DNA from: an uncultured Rhizobiaceae group bacterium
GTDB lineage: Bacteria > Pseudomonadota > Alphaproteobacteria > Rhizobiales > Rhizobiaceae
Direction: 5' to 3'
NCBI GenBank assembly: GCA_937930845.1
Contig: CALHBJ010000002.1
Span: 62,001 to 126,000, forward strand
DNA: 64,000 nt
Part shown: piece after piece, positions 62,257 through 64,000 of the stretch
How positions within the stretch are numbered: the stretch's first letter is position 1
Layout of the letters: each line of letters begins with the position of its first letter
Notes under the pieces: generated by a model
What the model saw: the letters and a program-made list of their open reading frames with translations, nothing else
Told to the model about the DNA's origin: nothing
The model's database searches: none
Made by a program: the position numbers and the translations under genes

Positions 62257-62951
62257 AAATCAAGATCAACATAGTGGGAGACCGGCGGCATGCCGCGCAT
62301 TCGGTCCGCAAGTATGGGACGAAACGAAGGTCGCGATTTCATCCGTGCATACCAGTCTTTCAAGGCTTCTTCTTCCGACCATTCGATTTCGCCCAGATAG
62401 TCGAGAATCGAAAGTGCGGCGGCAACCGTCAGATCAGCCGCTGTCATTTGATTGCCGCCCAACCAGTTTCGCGTCGCCGCCAGCCAGCCAATATATTTCA
62501 AATGGTAGCGAATATTGGTTCGTGCCGCGCGCAGGGCCTGACTGTCGGGTGCCCCGCCTCCGGCATCGCTGGGCATTTGGCGTTTTGTTACCCGCTCATT
62601 GACAGTGTAACGGATGACTTCACTTTCCAGCTTCACCAGCGCCCATTCCATCAATCGGCGCATTTCAGCGCGCGCCATCGGGTCTTCGGGATAAAGCCGT
62701 TTGTCCCGTTTGAGTGCGCCTATGGTTTCGTCAATATACTCGCTGGCAGCGAATGCGCCGCACACCACCGTGCCACCATTCGAATTATCAATCAAAACCG
62801 GCAAAGTGCCATTTGGGTTCATTTGCAGAAACTCTTCCCGGCGCTGCCAAAGGTGCTCTTCGGTCAGCTGGATATCCCTGTCATATTCGGCCAGCATCAG
62901 CCGCAGGGCACGGGAACCAGAAGACATTGGGTGGTGGTAAAGTTCTATCAT
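62253..62951 (-). CDS. Glutathione S-transferase family protein
   Basis: Protein of 232 residues. The thioredoxin-like N-terminal domain opens MIELYHHPMSSGSRALRLML, and PNGTLPVLID is the glutathione-binding cis-Pro loop. The helical C-terminal domain has MTAADLTVAAALSILDYLGEIEW. A Ser near residue 10-12 is the likely catalytic residue. The frame opens at 62990, but the ATG at 62951 gives the family N-terminus. It is the first gene of the minus-strand GST-queG-epimerase group, and the substrate is unknown. Confidence 0.87.
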   Translation of the reverse strand: MIELYHHPMSSGSRALRLMLAEYDRDIQLTEEHLWQRREEFLQMNPNGTLPVLIDNSNGGTVVCGAFAASEYIDETIGALKRDKRLYPEDPMARAEMRRLMEWALVKLESEVIRYTVNERVTKRQMPSDAGGGAPDSQALRAARTNIRYHLKYIGWLAATRNWLGGNQMTAADLTVAAALSILDYLGEIEWSEEEALKDWYARMKSRPSFRPILADRMRGMPPVSHYVDLDF

Positions 62952-62984
62952 GATTGCTTTCGAATAAAGGCGCACGAAGGGACT

Positions 62985-63004
62985 GGGCATCTGCGTAGAT
63001 GCCC
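62985..63004 (-). promoter_or_regulatory. Perfect hairpin in the GST leader
   Basis: GGGCATCT-GCGT-AGATGCCC is a perfect 8-bp stem with a 4-nt loop, 33 nt before the GST start codon on the minus strand. No T-run follows on either strand, so a leader or operator element is more likely than a terminator. Confidence 0.45.
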
Positions 63005-63200
63005 GGGCTGGAAGTTAATATGAGTCCTCTATAGGAGGCAGGCAAAATTGCGGCAAGACAAGAGCTCATTCACGATTTCTCAACGGGGATCCCTGTAGAT
63101 GGAACGATCAAATGGGCACATGCCGGTCTGCTGATTGCTTTTCCGCCACAAATAACCCGTTGCAGACGCGACATATGTTCAAAAGAGGGATGAAACGGCG

Positions 63201-64000
63201 ATGAGCATAGAGCAAATTCTGCTATTGGCGATTGTTCAGGGATTAACGGAATTCTTGCCCGTGTCGTCGTCTGGCCATCTAATTCTTATTCCCGCATTCA
63301 CGGGATGGCAGGATCAGGGTGTTGTCACCGATGTTATGGTTCATGTGGGCTCCCTGTTTGCCGTGCTGGTCTATTTCTGGCGCGATGTGCTCAATATTCT
63401 GGGCGGCTGCCGGGACTTTTTTGCCGGACGTGTCACTCAACGCTCCCGATTGGCCACCTATATCGGACTGGCCACCATCCCCGCCCTTGCCTTTGGTGCC
63501 GTATTGAAAATGACCGGTTGGTCAAACGCCATCCGGGGTGTTGAAATTGTTGCCTTCGGCGCAATCTTCTTTGGCATTTTAATGTATGTGGCGGATGTGG
63601 TGGGCAAACGAGTCAAGGTTATGGAAGACATGACCCTTGCGCCCGCATTGATGATTGGTTTGGCGCAGGCGGTTGCTCTAATTCCCGGAACCAGCCGTTC
63701 CGGCATTACAATGACAGCAGCGCGTTTCATGGGTTTCGAACGGGGTGAAGCAGCACGATTTTCGTTCCTGCTGGGCATTCCAGCGATTACGGCGGCAGGA
63801 CTGTTCACCACAGCGGAAGCTGTTCAATTGGGTGAAGGTGTGCCAGCGGATGCTCTTTGGGCCGCATTCTTTACCTTTTTTGCAGCACTGGCGGCCATTG
63901 CCATTTTGATGGCGCTGGTAAAACGCACCTCATTTTTGGTCTTTGTAATCTATCGGATCGCCTTGGGCTTGCTGCTCTACGCAATGATCTATGACTGGTT
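63201..64000 (+). CDS. uppP: Undecaprenyl-diphosphatase UppP (3' end outside window)
   Basis: Membrane phosphatase that recycles the undecaprenyl-phosphate lipid carrier for peptidoglycan and other polymers. The N-terminal MSIEQILLLAIVQGLTEFLP and SSSGHLILIP are the first catalytic region. ALIPGTSRSGITMTAARFMGFERGEAARFSF is the second, including the key Arg and Ser. About eight helices are expected, and 266 residues are present before the window ends. GAGGGA about 10 nt before the ATG is the ribosome site. It faces away from the GST gene, with 249 nt between. Confidence 0.96.
   Translation, partial: MSIEQILLLAIVQGLTEFLPVSSSGHLILIPAFTGWQDQGVVTDVMVHVGSLFAVLVYFWRDVLNILGGCRDFFAGRVTQRSRLATYIGLATIPALAFGAVLKMTGWSNAIRGVEIVAFGAIFFGILMYVADVVGKRVKVMEDMTLAPALMIGLAQAVALIPGTSRSGITMTAARFMGFERGEAARFSFLLGIPAITAAGLFTTAEAVQLGEGVPADALWAAFFTFFAALAAIAILMALVKRTSFLVFVIYRIALGLLLYAMIYDW

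Noticed and set aside
1-64000. CRISPR arrays, insertion sequences or prophage genes
   Set aside because: No spaced direct-repeat arrays, transposases, integrases or terminal inverted repeats were seen anywhere in the window.

Overview
The window is a gene-dense chromosomal segment of an alphaproteobacterium, most probably from the order Hyphomicrobiales (Rhizobiales). The evidence is gene content and order: hslU-hslV next to hisB-DUF2628-hisH-hisA-hisF-hisE-coaA, the pckA / chvI-chvG-hprK-EIIA-HPr block, ahcY-divL-tsaE, addB-addA-trxA and rpmH-rnpA-yidC are all typical of that group. No tRNA, rRNA, insertion sequence, prophage or CRISPR array was seen, and nothing looks recently acquired. Genes are often coupled by 1-4 nt overlaps, and GTG/TTG starts are common.

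Layout. 1-5.7 kb: the HslVU protease genes (minus; hslU is cut by the window edge) diverge from a histidine operon ending in pantothenate kinase. 5.7-9.6 kb: a minus-strand regulatory island of HPr, EIIA, a short HPr kinase and the ChvG/ChvI two-component system, divergent from pckA. 11.7-16.7 kb: a class A penicillin-binding protein, a membrane acyltransferase and an M20 peptidase. 16.7-17.1 kb: a non-coding gap with a clear minus-strand intrinsic terminator and a possible small RNA. 17.1-23.7 kb: polA, then an Lhr-type helicase and PdeM phosphoesterase. 23.7-31.8 kb: an eight-gene plus-strand operon made of a secreted RNase T2 lipoprotein followed by DUF4129, DUF4350, MoxR, DUF58, SpoIIM-like, RDD and a final membrane protein. 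Its function is not established.

31.8-35 kb: a sensor kinase and a flavin disulfide oxidoreductase (minus). 35-38 kb: a repeat-rich promoter region, then rpmH, rnpA and yidC. 38-43.7 kb: a DUF3095 protein, ahcY and a DivL-like pseudo-histidine kinase with Tyr in place of the phospho-acceptor His. 43.7-53.3 kb: a TsaE/AmgK-type fusion, murU, addB, addA and trxA, ended by an intrinsic terminator. 53.4-55 kb: argB and a pyrimidine 5'-nucleotidase. 55-63 kb (all minus): deoC, punA, cdd, two nucleoside ABC permeases, an isochorismatase-fold protein lacking its catalytic residues, a VOC protein, a nucleotide-sugar-epimerase-like protein, queG and a glutathione transferase. The window ends inside uppP.

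Themes that connect genes: cell-envelope homeostasis (ChvGI, PBP, acyltransferase, AmgK/MurU, UppP, YidC, the MoxR operon), cell-cycle control (DivL), recombination and repair (AddAB, PolA, Lhr/PdeM) and nucleoside salvage (DeoC, PunA, Cdd and permeases). The observations most worth following are the RNase T2-MoxR operon, the catalytically dead isochorismatase in the nucleoside operon where an ABC ATPase would be expected, the candidate RNA upstream of polA, and the helically phased repeats before rpmH.
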